NCBI GenBank assembly: GCA_022774325.1
Contig: JALFNN010000083.1
Location: 48,818 to 112,817, forward strand
Source: a bacterium
GTDB taxonomy: Bacteria; Bacillota; Clostridia; Lachnospirales; Lachnospiraceae
DNA length: 64,000 nucleotides
Direction: 5' to 3'
The notes beneath the pieces were generated by a model. The model ran no database searches, was not told the DNA's origin, and worked only from the letters and a program-made list of their open reading frames with translations. Of the stretch, positions 20,288 to 28,821 are shown piece after piece; position 1 is the stretch's first letter; each line of letters begins with the position of its first letter. The translations under genes and the position numbers were made by a program.

Positions 20288-21013
20288 ATGTTCGGAAAGA
20301 GGCGAAAGAGAAAAAGAAAAGAGAAGATATACAGGAACAGAGAAAGAGGATATACAAAGAAGCAGCAGATTCGGCTGCGGCACTATCTGAAGCTGGGCGT
20401 AGTTATCCTTGTTTTACTGATTTTGATTCTTTCTGTGATACGAATTGCAGGATGTATCCGCTCCGGGAAGTACTGGGAAAAAGAGGATGCAAAAATCGAT
20501 GCGACAAAACCGGATATTGATGTGGAACTTTTGACTGTAAATGAATACTCCAGACCGGGGACGGAGACGGGAGAGATCCAGGGAATTGTGATCCACTATA
20601 CGGCAAATCCCGGTGCAACGGCCATGCAGAACAGAGACTATTTTGAGGGCCTCAAAGATACGCATACCACGAAGGCAAGCAGTCATTTCATCGTTGGATT
20701 GGATGGAGAAATCGTGCAGTGTATCCCGACCTGGGAAGTGGCTTATGCCTCGAATTCGCGAAATGCAGATACAGTTTCGATCGAATGCTGCCATCCCGAT
20801 GAGAGCGGGATGTTCAATGAGAAGACATATCGTTCCATGGTACAGCTCACGGCGTGGCTCTGCGAGAAGTTCGGGTTGGATGAAAATGACGTGATCCGAC
20901 ATTATGATGTGACCGGGAAAAACTGTCCGAAATATTTTGTGGAAAATGAAGATGCATGGGAACAGTTTAAGCTTGATGTGAAGACTGCGCTTGCAACTCC
21001 GAAAGAAGAATAA
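20288..21013 (+). CDS. membrane-anchored N-acetylmuramoyl-L-alanine amidase (Amidase_2)
   Basis: The 241-residue protein has a very basic cytosolic N-terminus (KRRKRKRKEK), one transmembrane anchor at about 37-55, and an extracellular zinc amidase domain at about 95-230. The zinc-ligand segment VIHYTANPGA places His103; DTVSIECCHP and VIRHYDVTGKNCPKYF are the later motifs. It cleaves the bond between MurNAc and the stem peptide. The anchor, with no cleavable signal, suggests a local role in wall remodelling or sporulation. AGGGGCAGGA precedes the ATG. The next gene has its own promoter. Confidence 0.92.
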   Translation: MFGKRRKRKRKEKIYRNRERGYTKKQQIRLRHYLKLGVVILVLLILILSVIRIAGCIRSGKYWEKEDAKIDATKPDIDVELLTVNEYSRPGTETGEIQGIVIHYTANPGATAMQNRDYFEGLKDTHTTKASSHFIVGLDGEIVQCIPTWEVAYASNSRNADTVSIECCHPDESGMFNEKTYRSMVQLTAWLCEKFGLDENDVIRHYDVTGKNCPKYFVENEDAWEQFKLDVKTALATPKEE

Positions 21014-21026
21014 TAAGATATTTGGG

Positions 21027-21056
21027 TTGATAAAAAATAATAAATTCTGTTATACT
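21027..21056 (+). promoter_or_regulatory. predicted promoter for aroK-yqeG
   Basis: TTGATA (21027-21032), 18-nt spacer, TATACT (21051-21056). Confidence 0.6.
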
Positions 21057-21104
21057 GAATCCATACATATGTACAGTGGTACAAGACAGGAAACGAGGAA
21101 TACA

Positions 21105-21656
21105 ATGAAGAATATGAATAAAAAAATGTTGGATTATAATATTGTTTTGATTGGATTTATGGGCGCAGGGAAAAGTACAGTTTCCGCTTACCTGAATAAA
21201 GAGTATGGTATGGAAGTGATCGAGATGGATCAGGTGATCGCAGAGCGTGAGAAGATGAGTATATCTGATATTTTTGCCGTACACGGAGAAGAATATTTTC
21301 GCAATCTGGAGACGAATCTTCTGATTGAGATGCAGTTTCAGACGAACAAAGTTATTTCCTGTGGCGGCGGTGTTGCCATGAGAGACCGCAACGTGAAAGA
21401 GATGAAGAAAAATGGAAGAGTTGTTCTACTTACGGCAGCCCCGGAGACGATTCTGGAGCGCGTGAAAGACAGTGATGACCGTCCCCTTTTGAATGGGCAC
21501 AAAGATGTAGATTATATCGGCGGCCTGATGGAAGTGCGAAGACCCAAATACGAAGCAGCTTCAGATATCGTTGTAAGCACGGACCAGAAACGTGTTTCAG
21601 AGATCTGTGAAGAGATGATGCAGAAATTGAAGGAAATGGATGAGAAAGATGTTTAA
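21105..21656 (+). CDS. aroK: shikimate kinase
   Basis: AroK phosphorylates shikimate at O3. The 183-residue P-loop kinase has GFMGAGKST at 17-25, the substrate motif IEMDQ and the CGGG loop around VISCGGGVAM, and the lid arginine in DDRPLL. CGAGGAAT lies before the ATG at 21105; the frame stays open upstream to 20991, but that extension overlaps the amidase and is not kinase-like. It overlaps the YqeG gene by 17 nt. aroD lies 1.8 kb downstream. Confidence 0.94.
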   Translation: MKNMNKKMLDYNIVLIGFMGAGKSTVSAYLNKEYGMEVIEMDQVIAEREKMSISDIFAVHGEEYFRNLETNLLIEMQFQTNKVISCGGGVAMRDRNVKEMKKNGRVVLLTAAPETILERVKDSDDRPLLNGHKDVDYIGGLMEVRRPKYEAASDIVVSTDQKRVSEICEEMMQKLKEMDEKDV

Positions 21657-22155
21657 TATGTTTTACCCGGATGATTATGTGGCATCCACTTATGTGATTG
21701 ATTTTGACAAGTTATATACAGAGGGTTACCGGGGGCTGATTTTTGATATTGATAACACACTGGTTCCTCACGGCGCACCGGCCGACCAGCGAGCTATCCG
21801 ACTGTTTGAAACGCTGAGAAGGATTGGATTTGATACTTGTCTGATTTCGAATAATCAAGAGCCGAGAGTGAAGCCTTTTGCGGAGAAAGTGGGAAGTAAA
21901 TATGTCTATAATGCGCATAAACCTTCTACAAAGAATTACAAGAAAGCAATGGAACTGATGAGCACGGATGAGAAGAATACCATTTTCATCGGAGATCAGT
22001 TATTTACAGATGTATGGGGAGCAAAACGCACCGGAATCGAAAGCATACTTGTGAAGCCGATACATCCAAAAGAAGAAATTCAGATTGTTCTGAAACGTTA
22101 TCTTGAAAAAATTGTTCTATATTTTTATAAAAGAGACAAAAAAAGAAACAGATAA
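21640..22155 (+). CDS. YqeG family HAD-IIIA phosphatase
   Basis: A 171-residue HAD-superfamily phosphatase. Motif I is FDIDNTLVPHG (two catalytic aspartates), motif II lies in CLISNNQEPR and motif IV is IFIGDQLFTD. Related to YqeG of Bacillus and to mitochondrial Gep4-type phosphatidylglycerophosphate phosphatases; the bacterial substrate is not settled. The start is ambiguous between ATG 21640, 21649 and 21658. The earliest gives AAGGAA a short spacing and a 17-nt overlap with aroK; comparison with YqeG permits 21640 or 21649. Confidence 0.9.
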   Translation: MRKMFNMFYPDDYVASTYVIDFDKLYTEGYRGLIFDIDNTLVPHGAPADQRAIRLFETLRRIGFDTCLISNNQEPRVKPFAEKVGSKYVYNAHKPSTKNYKKAMELMSTDEKNTIFIGDQLFTDVWGAKRTGIESILVKPIHPKEEIQIVLKRYLEKIVLYFYKRDKKRNR

Positions 22156-22166
22156 TAGAAAACAGC

Positions 22167-22200
22167 AAAGGAGTCTGCAGGAAGCAGGCTCTTTTGTTTT
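22167..22200 (+). terminator. aroK-yqeG terminator
   Basis: A 12-bp stem with two G-T pairs, starting AAAGGAGTCTGC (22167-22178), 5-nt loop, followed by a T-rich tail. Confidence 0.82.
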
Positions 22201-22202
22201 GC

Positions 22203-22365
22203 GTGTGTCCAGCGAAGCTGGACCACACTTGCCGGTGCAAGTCCGGTCACGGTAATCGCCAGTGAGCCGTGTAGCTAAACTCGGTGCGTTGTAGTAATAC
22301 AGGGTGCTAAATGAGGGGCGGATGAAAGGTTCATCCGCCTACTCTACCAGAACTGAAGTTTCACC
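22203..22365 (+). other. group II intron-like RNA remnant (5' part, no ORF)
   Basis: Directly after the terminator is a structured stretch starting GTGTG, matching the GUGYG 5' end of group II introns. It contains a stem TCCAGC-gaa-GCTGGA, the phrase GGTGCAAGTCCGG and a GTGAGCCGTG segment as in bacterial group II domain I, and a later hairpin GGCGGATGAA/TTCATCCGCC (about 22318-22340). No reverse transcriptase frame or domain V/VI was recognised within the following 120 nt, so this looks like a truncated copy. A cobalamin riboswitch was considered and rejected. Confidence 0.45.
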
Positions 22366-22481
22366 GGATAAAATACGGCCTTCGTATGTTACAAAAATAA
22401 TATAGACAATATGTATAATTTTTATAGTATTTTTCTATAATTTATGTTATTGTAAAATAAAAAGGAAAGGTGGTAGGGTTT

Positions 22482-23378
22482 ATGAATTTAAATCAGTTGT
22501 ATTATTTTGCAACTCTGGCTCAGGTGGAACACTACACAAAGGCAGCTGAGATGCTTTCCATTACGCAGCCGAGTTTAAGCCATGCCATCAGTATGCTGGA
22601 ACAGGAACTGGGAACCACTCTTTTTGAAAAGCGCGGAAGAAATGTTGCCCTGACAAAGTATGGAAAAGTATTTCGCGAATATGTGCAGGAATCGCTTTCT
22701 ATTCTGGATTCAGGAGTCAAAAAGATGAAGGCTCTCACAAGTGAAACGAGTGGAATGATTGATTTGGCGTACATTTATACACTTGGAAGTGTTTTTGTAC
22801 CACAGCTGGTCGGAGGTTTTTTAAATCAGCATGAAGGATGGGATGTGGAGTTCCATTTTCATGCAGGCAGTACGACAGATATTATCAAGGGACTAAAAGA
22901 AGAAAAGTATGATCTTGCACTTTGCTCGGGTAAAGAAGATGAACCGGAAGTTGTTTTCATACCTGTAGGTACGGAAAAATTAGTGGTTGTTGTACCCAAA
23001 GATCATGAATTGGCCGGCAGAGGAGCGATCACACTGGCAGAGACAGTGAAATATCCGCATATCTGTTTCCCGAAATCCTGTGGACTTCGTCTGATTATTG
23101 ATGATCTTTTTGAAAAATCGAGTGGAATGCCGGAGATAGCTTACGAAATACTGGAAGACAATTCTATGGCAGGTCTTGTGGCACAGGGATTTGGAATTGC
23201 TGTAATGCCGGAAATACCGCTTTTAAAAAGTCTGGCTGTGGATGTATTGGAAATCAAAGAACCTTCTTACGAACGGTTTGTTTATATGGCGATAATGAAG
23301 AACAAGTATTTAGCTCCTATTGTAAAGTATTTTGCAGATTATGTGGAGAAATGCTACAAAGAGGAGGTTTCCAAGTGA
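22482..23378 (+). CDS. LysR family transcriptional regulator
   Basis: The 298-residue protein has the N-terminal winged helix-turn-helix of LysR proteins (about 1-60: MNLNQLYYFATLAQVEHYTKAAEMLSITQPSLSHAI in outline, quoted here only by its features) and a type 2 periplasmic-binding-like effector domain from about 90. GGAAAGGTGG precedes the ATG at 22482; a GTG at 22470 lies inside that site. The effector is unknown. The gene is 64 nt upstream of aroD on the same strand, so it may control aromatic metabolism, although LysR genes usually face away from their targets. Confidence 0.93.
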   Translation: MNLNQLYYFATLAQVEHYTKAAEMLSITQPSLSHAISMLEQELGTTLFEKRGRNVALTKYGKVFREYVQESLSILDSGVKKMKALTSETSGMIDLAYIYTLGSVFVPQLVGGFLNQHEGWDVEFHFHAGSTTDIIKGLKEEKYDLALCSGKEDEPEVVFIPVGTEKLVVVVPKDHELAGRGAITLAETVKYPHICFPKSCGLRLIIDDLFEKSSGMPEIAYEILEDNSMAGLVAQGFGIAVMPEIPLLKSLAVDVLEIKEPSYERFVYMAIMKNKYLAPIVKYFADYVEKCYKEEVSK

Positions 23379-23442
23379 GTGAGAGTCAGGTTGCCCGAAT
23401 TGTCATTCTGTGATATATTTGTGTGTGACAGGAGGGAGAAGA

Positions 23443-24204
23443 ATGAAGCCGCTTGAAATCAGAAATATAAGAATCGGAGAAGGAATCCCTAAAATATGTG
23501 TGCCGATCGTCGGGAAAACGAAGGAGGAGATACTGGGTGAAGCCGGAAAGCTTTCAGAAGTCCCGGCAGATATCGCGGAGTGGAGAGCAGACTGGTATGA
23601 GGACGTATTTGATGTGGAGAAGGTGAAAGAAGTTTTGAAGGAACTTCGTGCAATACTGAACGAAACACCGCTCCTTTTTACAATACGAACAGCAAAAGAA
23701 GGAGGAGAGAAGGATATCACACCGGAAATGTATGCGATGCTGAATTCAGAAGCAGCAAAAACGAAAGATGCAGATCTGATCGATGTGGAAGCGTTTCTGG
23801 ACGCAGATCTGGTTCCGGGCCTGATTGAAGAAATTCACCGGTGTCATGGAAAGGTTATTGCATCCAACCATGATTTCGAAAAGACACCAAAGAAGGATGA
23901 GATCGTTCGGAGACTCTGTGCCATGCAGGAAGCGGGAGCAGATATCCTGAAGATCGCTGTTATGCCACAAAGCAGGGGAGATGTTATGACCCTTATGGAA
24001 GCAACGGTTGAGATGCACGAAAAGTACGCCGATCGTCCGATCGTTTCGATGTCCATGGGAGGCATAGGTGGTATCAGCCGGATCTGCGGAGAAATGTCCG
24101 GTTCAGCTATGACATTCGGTACAGCAGGAAAGGCATCGGCACCCGGGCAGATGAACGCAAGGGATCTGAGTAAAATTCTGAAAGTACTGCATGAAAATAT
24201 GTAA
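23443..24204 (+). CDS. aroD: type I 3-dehydroquinate dehydratase
   Basis: AroD dehydrates 3-dehydroquinate to 3-dehydroshikimate through a Schiff base. The 253-residue protein has His143 in ASNHDF and Lys170 in ILKIAVMPQ, the catalytic pair of type I enzymes, and MSMGGIGGISR near the C-terminus. GGAGGGAG is 5 nt before the ATG. It lies between a LysR gene and efp. In Bacillus the position upstream of efp holds the unrelated type II enzyme AroQ, so this arrangement differs. Confidence 0.96.
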   Translation: MKPLEIRNIRIGEGIPKICVPIVGKTKEEILGEAGKLSEVPADIAEWRADWYEDVFDVEKVKEVLKELRAILNETPLLFTIRTAKEGGEKDITPEMYAMLNSEAAKTKDADLIDVEAFLDADLVPGLIEEIHRCHGKVIASNHDFEKTPKKDEIVRRLCAMQEAGADILKIAVMPQSRGDVMTLMEATVEMHEKYADRPIVSMSMGGIGGISRICGEMSGSAMTFGTAGKASAPGQMNARDLSKILKVLHENM

Positions 24205-24240
24205 AAGTTGCAACTGTTCATAAAAATACAAAAGTTTCGG

Positions 24241-24269
24241 TTGAAAAATACAGAGATTTATTATAGAAT
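24241..24269 (+). promoter_or_regulatory. efp promoter
   Basis: TTGAAA (24241-24246), 17-nt spacer, TAGAAT (24264-24269), about 68 nt before efp. Confidence 0.65.
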
Positions 24270-24336
24270 TATTAAAGTGAATGATTTAAGATGAAAAAGG
24301 AATGCCGTAGAGCATATATTAAGGAGGAAGTATACA

Positions 24337-24900
24337 ATGGCAGTAAAATCAGCTGGTGAATTCAGAAATGGTATGACGCTGGAAATTGAAGGCAATGTAT
24401 ATCAGGTACTTGAGTTCTTACATGTAAAACCAGGAAAAGGTGCAGCTTTCGTTCGTACGAAGCTTAAAAACATCATCAATGGCGGTGTGGTAGAAAGAAC
24501 ATTCCGTCCGACAGAGACATTTGAGGAAGCATTTATCGAGAGAAAGAATATGCAGTATCTCTACAACGACGGAGATTTGTATTATTTTATGGACAACGAG
24601 ACCTATGATCAGATTGCCATTAACGCAGAAACTGTTGGCGATTCCATGAAGTTTGTGAAAGAGAATGAGAACGTTACGATCAGCTCTTATCAGGGAAGTC
24701 CTTTCGCAATTGAGCCGCCGTTTACTGTAGAACTTGAGATTACAGAGACAGAGCCAGGCGTAAAGGGAAATACTGCTACGGGTGCTACGAAACCGGCTAC
24801 TGTTGAGACTGGTGCACAGGTTATGGTTCCGTTGTTTGTCGATCAGGGTGAAAGAATTAAGATTGATACTCGTACAGGAGAGTATTTATCCAGAGCATAG
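24337..24900 (+). CDS. efp: elongation factor P
   Basis: EF-P relieves ribosome stalling at polyproline. The 187-residue protein has the KOW-like N-terminal domain with the loop [12 protein letters not shown], placing the modifiable residue at Lys34, and two OB domains. Lys at the tip rules out the arginine-rhamnosylated type; whether it is modified cannot be seen. AAGGAGG is 8 nt before the ATG. Monocistronic with a strong terminator. Confidence 0.97.
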   Translation: MAVKSAGEFRNGMTLEIEGNVYQVLEFLHVKPGKGAAFVRTKLKNIINGGVVERTFRPTETFEEAFIERKNMQYLYNDGDLYYFMDNETYDQIAINAETVGDSMKFVKENENVTISSYQGSPFAIEPPFTVELEITETEPGVKGNTATGATKPATVETGAQVMVPLFVDQGERIKIDTRTGEYLSRA

Positions 24901-24964
24901 GTTGAAGGATAGAAAGTACAGATATGAGTGTCTGGCATTTTTCACAAAAATCATAAGAATGTAT

Positions 24965-25006
24965 ATGCCGGAATTACGGATAAATCCCGTAGTTCCGGCA
25001 TTTTTT
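24965..25006 (+). terminator. efp terminator
   Basis: A 15-bp, nearly perfect stem (24965-24979 with 24987-25001), a 7-nt loop and a run of T residues, 65 nt after the efp stop. Confidence 0.92.
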
Positions 25007-25042
25007 CTTGTCAAAGCCTTTGGGGCTCATGAAAAATAGTAC

Positions 25043-25071
25043 TTGAAAAAGGAAGAAAGGAAACGTATAAT
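25043..25071 (+). promoter_or_regulatory. promoter for the DUF5688 gene
   Basis: TTGAAA (25043-25048), 17-nt spacer, perfect TATAAT (25066-25071). The predicted transcript starts at a 7-bp hairpin, ATACCTG-taaat-CAGGTAT (25080-25098), and has a leader of about 85 nt. Confidence 0.75.
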
Positions 25072-25163
25072 CAACTCACATACCTGTAAATCAGGTATTC
25101 TCATTCAGATGATGTTTTCTTTGACGGCTGCGCAGAGTTTCAGATTTTAGGAAAGGAGAACGT

Positions 25164-25994
25164 ATGGAATATACGGATTTTGTAAAAGCAATGCACAGAG
25201 AAGTCAGAGGACAGATGGAGCCGGATGTGGCGGTGGAGATTCACACAGCAATTAAGAATAACAGTGCCCTAAGAACCGGGCTTGTGTTTATAAAAAAAGA
25301 TGTCAACATTGCTCCGACAATCTATCTGGAAGAATTCTATGAACAGTATCTCGAAGGTGCCTCAGTCCAGGAAATGGCACAGACAATTCACTCAATCTAT
25401 GAAAAGATCAGTTTGAAAAATTCCTATCCATATAACAATATTTTAAAATTTGAGAATATAAAAGACAAAATTGTTTATAAACTGATTCATAAGGAATCCA
25501 ATCTGGAACTGCTTCGAGAGATTCCTTATGAGGAATATCTGGATCTTGCAGTTGTTTTTTATATTCTTCTGGATCATACCGGATTCGGACCGGCAACGAT
25601 TCTGATTCGCAGTGAGCATATGCTTCGGTGGAATGTCACGAAGGAAGAAATCAGCCGGCTTGCGAAAGAGAACACGCCGAAACTGCTTCCGATGGATCTT
25701 GGTATTCTTGCGGACACCATGTACGTAGTGACGAACCAGACACGCAATCTGGGTGCAGCAGTCATGTTGTATCCGGACACCTGGGAGAAAGTTGCTGCTC
25801 TTATCGGAGAAGACTTCTATATCCTTCCCAGCAGTATTCATGAACTGATTGTAGTTCCGGAAAGCCTTGGAATGAATCGGCTTCAGCTTGAGAATATGGT
25901 TGAGGAGATCAATCAGACGGAAGTGGAACAAGAAGAGATACTGTCCAATACGGTCTATCGATATATTCGTAAAGAAAAGAGGGTCATTTTCTAA
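25164..25994 (+). CDS. DUF5688 family protein of unknown function
   Basis: A soluble 276-residue protein with no signal peptide or membrane segment, resembling the DUF5688 family that is common, often in many copies, in gut Lachnospiraceae. Visible segments include YTDFVKAMHREV at the start, GVFIKKD-type strand VFIKKDVNIAPTIYLEEFY, and a C-terminal ILPSSIHELIVVPES. No catalytic motif is recognisable. AAAGGAG precedes the ATG. It has its own promoter and stands alone before a tRNA gene. Confidence 0.85.
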   Translation: MEYTDFVKAMHREVRGQMEPDVAVEIHTAIKNNSALRTGLVFIKKDVNIAPTIYLEEFYEQYLEGASVQEMAQTIHSIYEKISLKNSYPYNNILKFENIKDKIVYKLIHKESNLELLREIPYEEYLDLAVVFYILLDHTGFGPATILIRSEHMLRWNVTKEEISRLAKENTPKLLPMDLGILADTMYVVTNQTRNLGAAVMLYPDTWEKVAALIGEDFYILPSSIHELIVVPESLGMNRLQLENMVEEINQTEVEQEEILSNTVYRYIRKEKRVIF

Positions 25995-26045
25995 CGAAAT
26001 ATAAGATAACTGTGAATCTGGTCAGAATAGATTATGATTTTTCAC

Positions 26046-26074
26046 TTGATTTTTAGAGATAATAGTGCTATATT
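26046..26074 (+). promoter_or_regulatory. tRNA-Arg promoter
   Basis: TTGATT (26046-26051), 17-nt spacer, TATATT (26069-26074), ending 7 nt before the tRNA. Confidence 0.7.
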
Positions 26075-26081
26075 AATTATT

Positions 26082-26153
26082 GTCTCTGTAGCTCAGTGGA
26101 TAGAGCACCGCCCTCCGGAGGCGGGTGCGTCAGTTCGATTCTGATCAGGGACG
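26082..26153 (+). tRNA. tRNA-Arg (anticodon CCG)
   Basis: A complete cloverleaf can be drawn: 7-bp acceptor stem GTCTCTG/CAGGGAC with one G-U pair, D arm AGCTC...GAGC, 5-bp anticodon stem CCGCC/GGCGG with loop CTCCGGA (anticodon CCG, reading CGG), a four-base variable loop, and T arm with TTCGATT. The discriminator is G. No CCA is encoded, so it must be added after transcription. It is a single-gene unit with its own promoter and terminator, about 0.85 kb upstream of argS. Confidence 0.96.
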
Positions 26154-26161
26154 TATAAGAG

Positions 26162-26207
26162 AACGGCAGGAGTACATGATTTGTTACATGTATTTCTGCT
26201 GTTTTTT
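26162..26207 (+). terminator. tRNA-Arg terminator
   Basis: A two-part stem, AACGGCAG/CTGCTGTT outside and TACATG/CATGTA inside, with a six-T tail. Confidence 0.8.
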
Positions 26208-26259
26208 GTAATAGTGATGCCGCATTTTTGCATCTGACAAAACTTTCAATTTTTCGCTA

Positions 26260-26288
26260 TTGACGCAGAAAATCTGCCGCGTTATCAT
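26260..26288 (+). promoter_or_regulatory. promoter for the 26314 gene
   Basis: TTGACG (26260-26265), 17-nt spacer, TATCAT (26283-26288). It explains why in-frame starts at 26260 and 26287 are unlikely to be used. Confidence 0.65.
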
Positions 26289-26313
26289 GGGGGAGAACAA
26301 GGAGGTTTCTGAT

Positions 26314-26916
26314 ATGGCGGAAAAAGTGAGGAATCTCTGTCTCTGGTACTGGAAGCATCAGCGGGCGAATGTGATCGTTGGGATATTGCTTCTTGGACTG
26401 GCAGGGATGATGACCGTGTTTTTTCTGACGTATGAGGAAGAACCGCAGGTGATTCCGGTTCCCGCGATCGTGAGCGTTCAAGGATGCGAAGAGATGGAGA
26501 CGAATCCACTTCGTGAGAGCAGGATGGAAGATGTGAATCAGGCGGTGGAAAAGTACTATGCCCGGATTGGAGAAAATGCAGATTATGTCGAGAATTACGA
26601 GAACCTTTATCTGTATATGAAAAACGGGCAATATGAAAATACCTATGTGGTATATGCGACCTATGAGATGAAGATCCGAGATATCTATACGCCGGTTCCG
26701 GGGCTGGGAACGCTCTATATAGAGAGGGAAGAGGACGGAACAATTAAAATCAGTGCAAGCGTAGATGAAGAGATCCAGAAATACATCGCACATATCACGC
26801 AGCATGAAGATGTACGGGGACTATTCAGGCAGATCGAAGAATCTTACGCCCGTGCTGTACATTCGGATGAAATGCTGGCGCAGGCACTGGGGGATTTACA
26901 AAGCGTGCTGAAATAA
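26314..26916 (+). CDS. single-span membrane protein of unknown function
   Basis: A 200-residue protein not recognised by family. It has a short basic cytosolic N-terminus, one membrane segment at about 21-38 (VGILLLGLAGMMTVFF), and an extracellular domain of about 155 residues with conserved-looking aromatic strands (YENTYVVYATYEMKIRD, GLGTLYIER). The start is the ATG at 26314 with AAGGAGG 8 nt upstream. The fold pattern recalls NTF2-like or SnoaL extracellular domains, but this is only an impression. argS follows after 80 nt from its own promoter. Confidence 0.82.
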   Translation: MAEKVRNLCLWYWKHQRANVIVGILLLGLAGMMTVFFLTYEEEPQVIPVPAIVSVQGCEEMETNPLRESRMEDVNQAVEKYYARIGENADYVENYENLYLYMKNGQYENTYVVYATYEMKIRDIYTPVPGLGTLYIEREEDGTIKISASVDEEIQKYIAHITQHEDVRGLFRQIEESYARAVHSDEMLAQALGDLQSVLK

Positions 26917-26920
26917 AATA

Positions 26921-26949
26921 TTGCGCACGGGAGAAGATTCCCTTATAAT
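26921..26949 (+). promoter_or_regulatory. argS promoter
   Basis: TTGCGC (26921-26926), 17-nt spacer, perfect TATAAT (26944-26949). Confidence 0.7.
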
Positions 26950-26996
26950 AAAAACTGGTTTTGAAACAGATTTGAAAGACAGAGAGGAAGAAGAGT

Positions 26997-28763
26997 ATGA
27001 AGAAAATCCTGGATCTTATAACAGAGGAACTGGAACAGGCGTTTGAGGAGGCCGGATATGAAAAAGAACTGGCGAAAGTGACGCTGTCCAATCGGCCGGA
27101 TCTTTGCGAATACCAGTGCAACGGGGCGATGGCCGGAGCTAAAAAGTACCACAAAGCACCGATCATGATCGCGGAAGAGGTTGTGGCAAAGATTACAGGT
27201 GATGGAAGCATTCGCGAGGCAGAGGCTGTGAAGCCGGGATTTATTAATCTGAAAACGAATCCGGATTATATTGCCGGATATTTGAATGAAATGGCAAAAG
27301 ATGATAAATTTGGCGTGGAAGAAGAGAAAAATCCGAAGACGATCCTGATCGATTACGGCGGACCGAATGTAGCAAAACCGCTGCATGTAGGACATCTTCG
27401 TTCTGCGATCATCGGCGAAAGTATTAAGAGAATTACCCGCTTCATGGGGAATCGTGTGACCGGAGATATTCACCTTGGCGACTGGGGATATCAGATGGGA
27501 TTGATTATTACAGAGCTTAGAAAGCGTCAGCCAAATCTGCCGTATTTTGACGATGCGTTTACCGGAGAATATCCGGAAGAACCGCCGTTTACGATCGGTG
27601 ATCTGGAGGAAATCTATCCTGCTGCATCCGCATATGCCAAGGAGCATGAAGACTATCGTGAGGAGGCTCTGGAGGCTACTTTCCAGCTGCAGAACGGGAA
27701 AAGAGGATACCGTGCAATCTGGAATCATATTATGAATGTATCTGTAGCAGATCTTAAGAAGAATTATGCGAATCTGAATGTGGAATTTGACCTGTGGAAG
27801 GGCGAGGCAGATGCGCAAAAATATATTCCGGATATGGTGCAGCGCCTGAAGGATGAAGGATATGCACATCTGGATGAGGGAGCACTTGTGGTGGACGTAA
27901 AGGAAGAAACAGATACGAAGGAGATCCCTCCGTGTATGATTCTGAAATCAGACGGTGCCGCGCTTTATGATACCACAGACCTTGCAACGCTGGTTGAAAG
28001 AGAAGAACTTTATCATCCGGATGAAGTGATCTATGTGGTTGACAAGCGTCAGGAACTTCATTTTATCCAGGTATTCCGCTGCGCGAAGAAGACCGGAATC
28101 GTGCGCGAGGATACAAAGCTTACGTTCCTTGGCTTCGGAACGATGAACGGAAAAGATGGAAAGCCGTTCAAGACCAGAGAAGGCGGCGTGATGCGTCTGG
28201 AACATCTGATCAAAGATATTACGGATAAGATGTATGAGAAGATTACCGACAATCGTACTGTTGCAGAAGAGGAAGCGGAGAAAACAGCGAAGATCGTGGG
28301 AATGTCTGCGATTAAATACGGAGATCTTTCCAATCAGGCTGCGAAGGATTATATTTTTGACGTGGATCGTTTCACTTCATTTGAAGGAAATACCGGTCCG
28401 TACATTCTCTATACGATCGTCCGGATCAAGTCGATTTTAAATAAATACAAAGAAAATGGAAATACGCTGGATGATACGAGGATTCTTGGCGCCGGAAGTG
28501 AGAGTGAGAAGGCTCTGATGCTGGAGGCTGCCAAATTTGGAAGTGTGATGGAAACAGCATATCAGGAGCTTGCGCCGCATAAGATCTGCGCGTATATCTA
28601 TGATTTGGCAAATGCATTTAATCGTTTCTACCATGAAACAAAAATTCTGGCAGAAGAGGATAAGGCAAAACAGAAGAGTTATATTGGGCTTTTGAAACTG
28701 ACAAGAGATATTCTGAATACCTGTATCGATCTGCTGGGATTTGAAGCACCGGAGAGGATGTAA
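26997..28763 (+). CDS. argS: arginyl-tRNA synthetase
   Basis: Class I synthetase charging tRNA-Arg. The 588-residue protein has an N-terminal Add1-like domain (about 1-95), the HIGH-type motif HVGH in AKPLHVGHLRSAIIG (about 124-138), a degenerate KMSKS-type segment in NGKDGKPFKTREGG, and a DALR anticodon-binding domain ending ALGFEAPERM-like (seen as LLGFEAPERM). AGAGAGGAAG precedes the ATG. The downstream AlaX-like gene is 58 nt away and probably co-transcribed. Confidence 0.97.
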   Translation: MKKILDLITEELEQAFEEAGYEKELAKVTLSNRPDLCEYQCNGAMAGAKKYHKAPIMIAEEVVAKITGDGSIREAEAVKPGFINLKTNPDYIAGYLNEMAKDDKFGVEEEKNPKTILIDYGGPNVAKPLHVGHLRSAIIGESIKRITRFMGNRVTGDIHLGDWGYQMGLIITELRKRQPNLPYFDDAFTGEYPEEPPFTIGDLEEIYPAASAYAKEHEDYREEALEATFQLQNGKRGYRAIWNHIMNVSVADLKKNYANLNVEFDLWKGEADAQKYIPDMVQRLKDEGYAHLDEGALVVDVKEETDTKEIPPCMILKSDGAALYDTTDLATLVEREELYHPDEVIYVVDKRQELHFIQVFRCAKKTGIVREDTKLTFLGFGTMNGKDGKPFKTREGGVMRLEHLIKDITDKMYEKITDNRTVAEEEAEKTAKIVGMSAIKYGDLSNQAAKDYIFDVDRFTSFEGNTGPYILYTIVRIKSILNKYKENGNTLDDTRILGAGSESEKALMLEAAKFGSVMETAYQELAPHKICAYIYDLANAFNRFYHETKILAEEDKAKQKSYIGLLKLTRDILNTCIDLLGFEAPERM

Positions 28764-28821
28764 AATAGAATAAAACTATTCGTAAGGTGGCTTGAATAAA
28801 TACGAAAGAAGGAACATAAGG

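Noticed and set aside
22203..22365. Cobalamin riboswitch
   Set aside because: A GGTGCAAGTCC phrase recalls one, but the conserved GCCACTG box is absent and the next gene is a LysR regulator, so an intron-like remnant fits better.
26260..26313. Longer N-terminus for the single-span membrane protein
   Set aside because: Starts at 26260 and 26287 coincide with the promoter boxes; AAGGAGG lies 8 nt before 26314.
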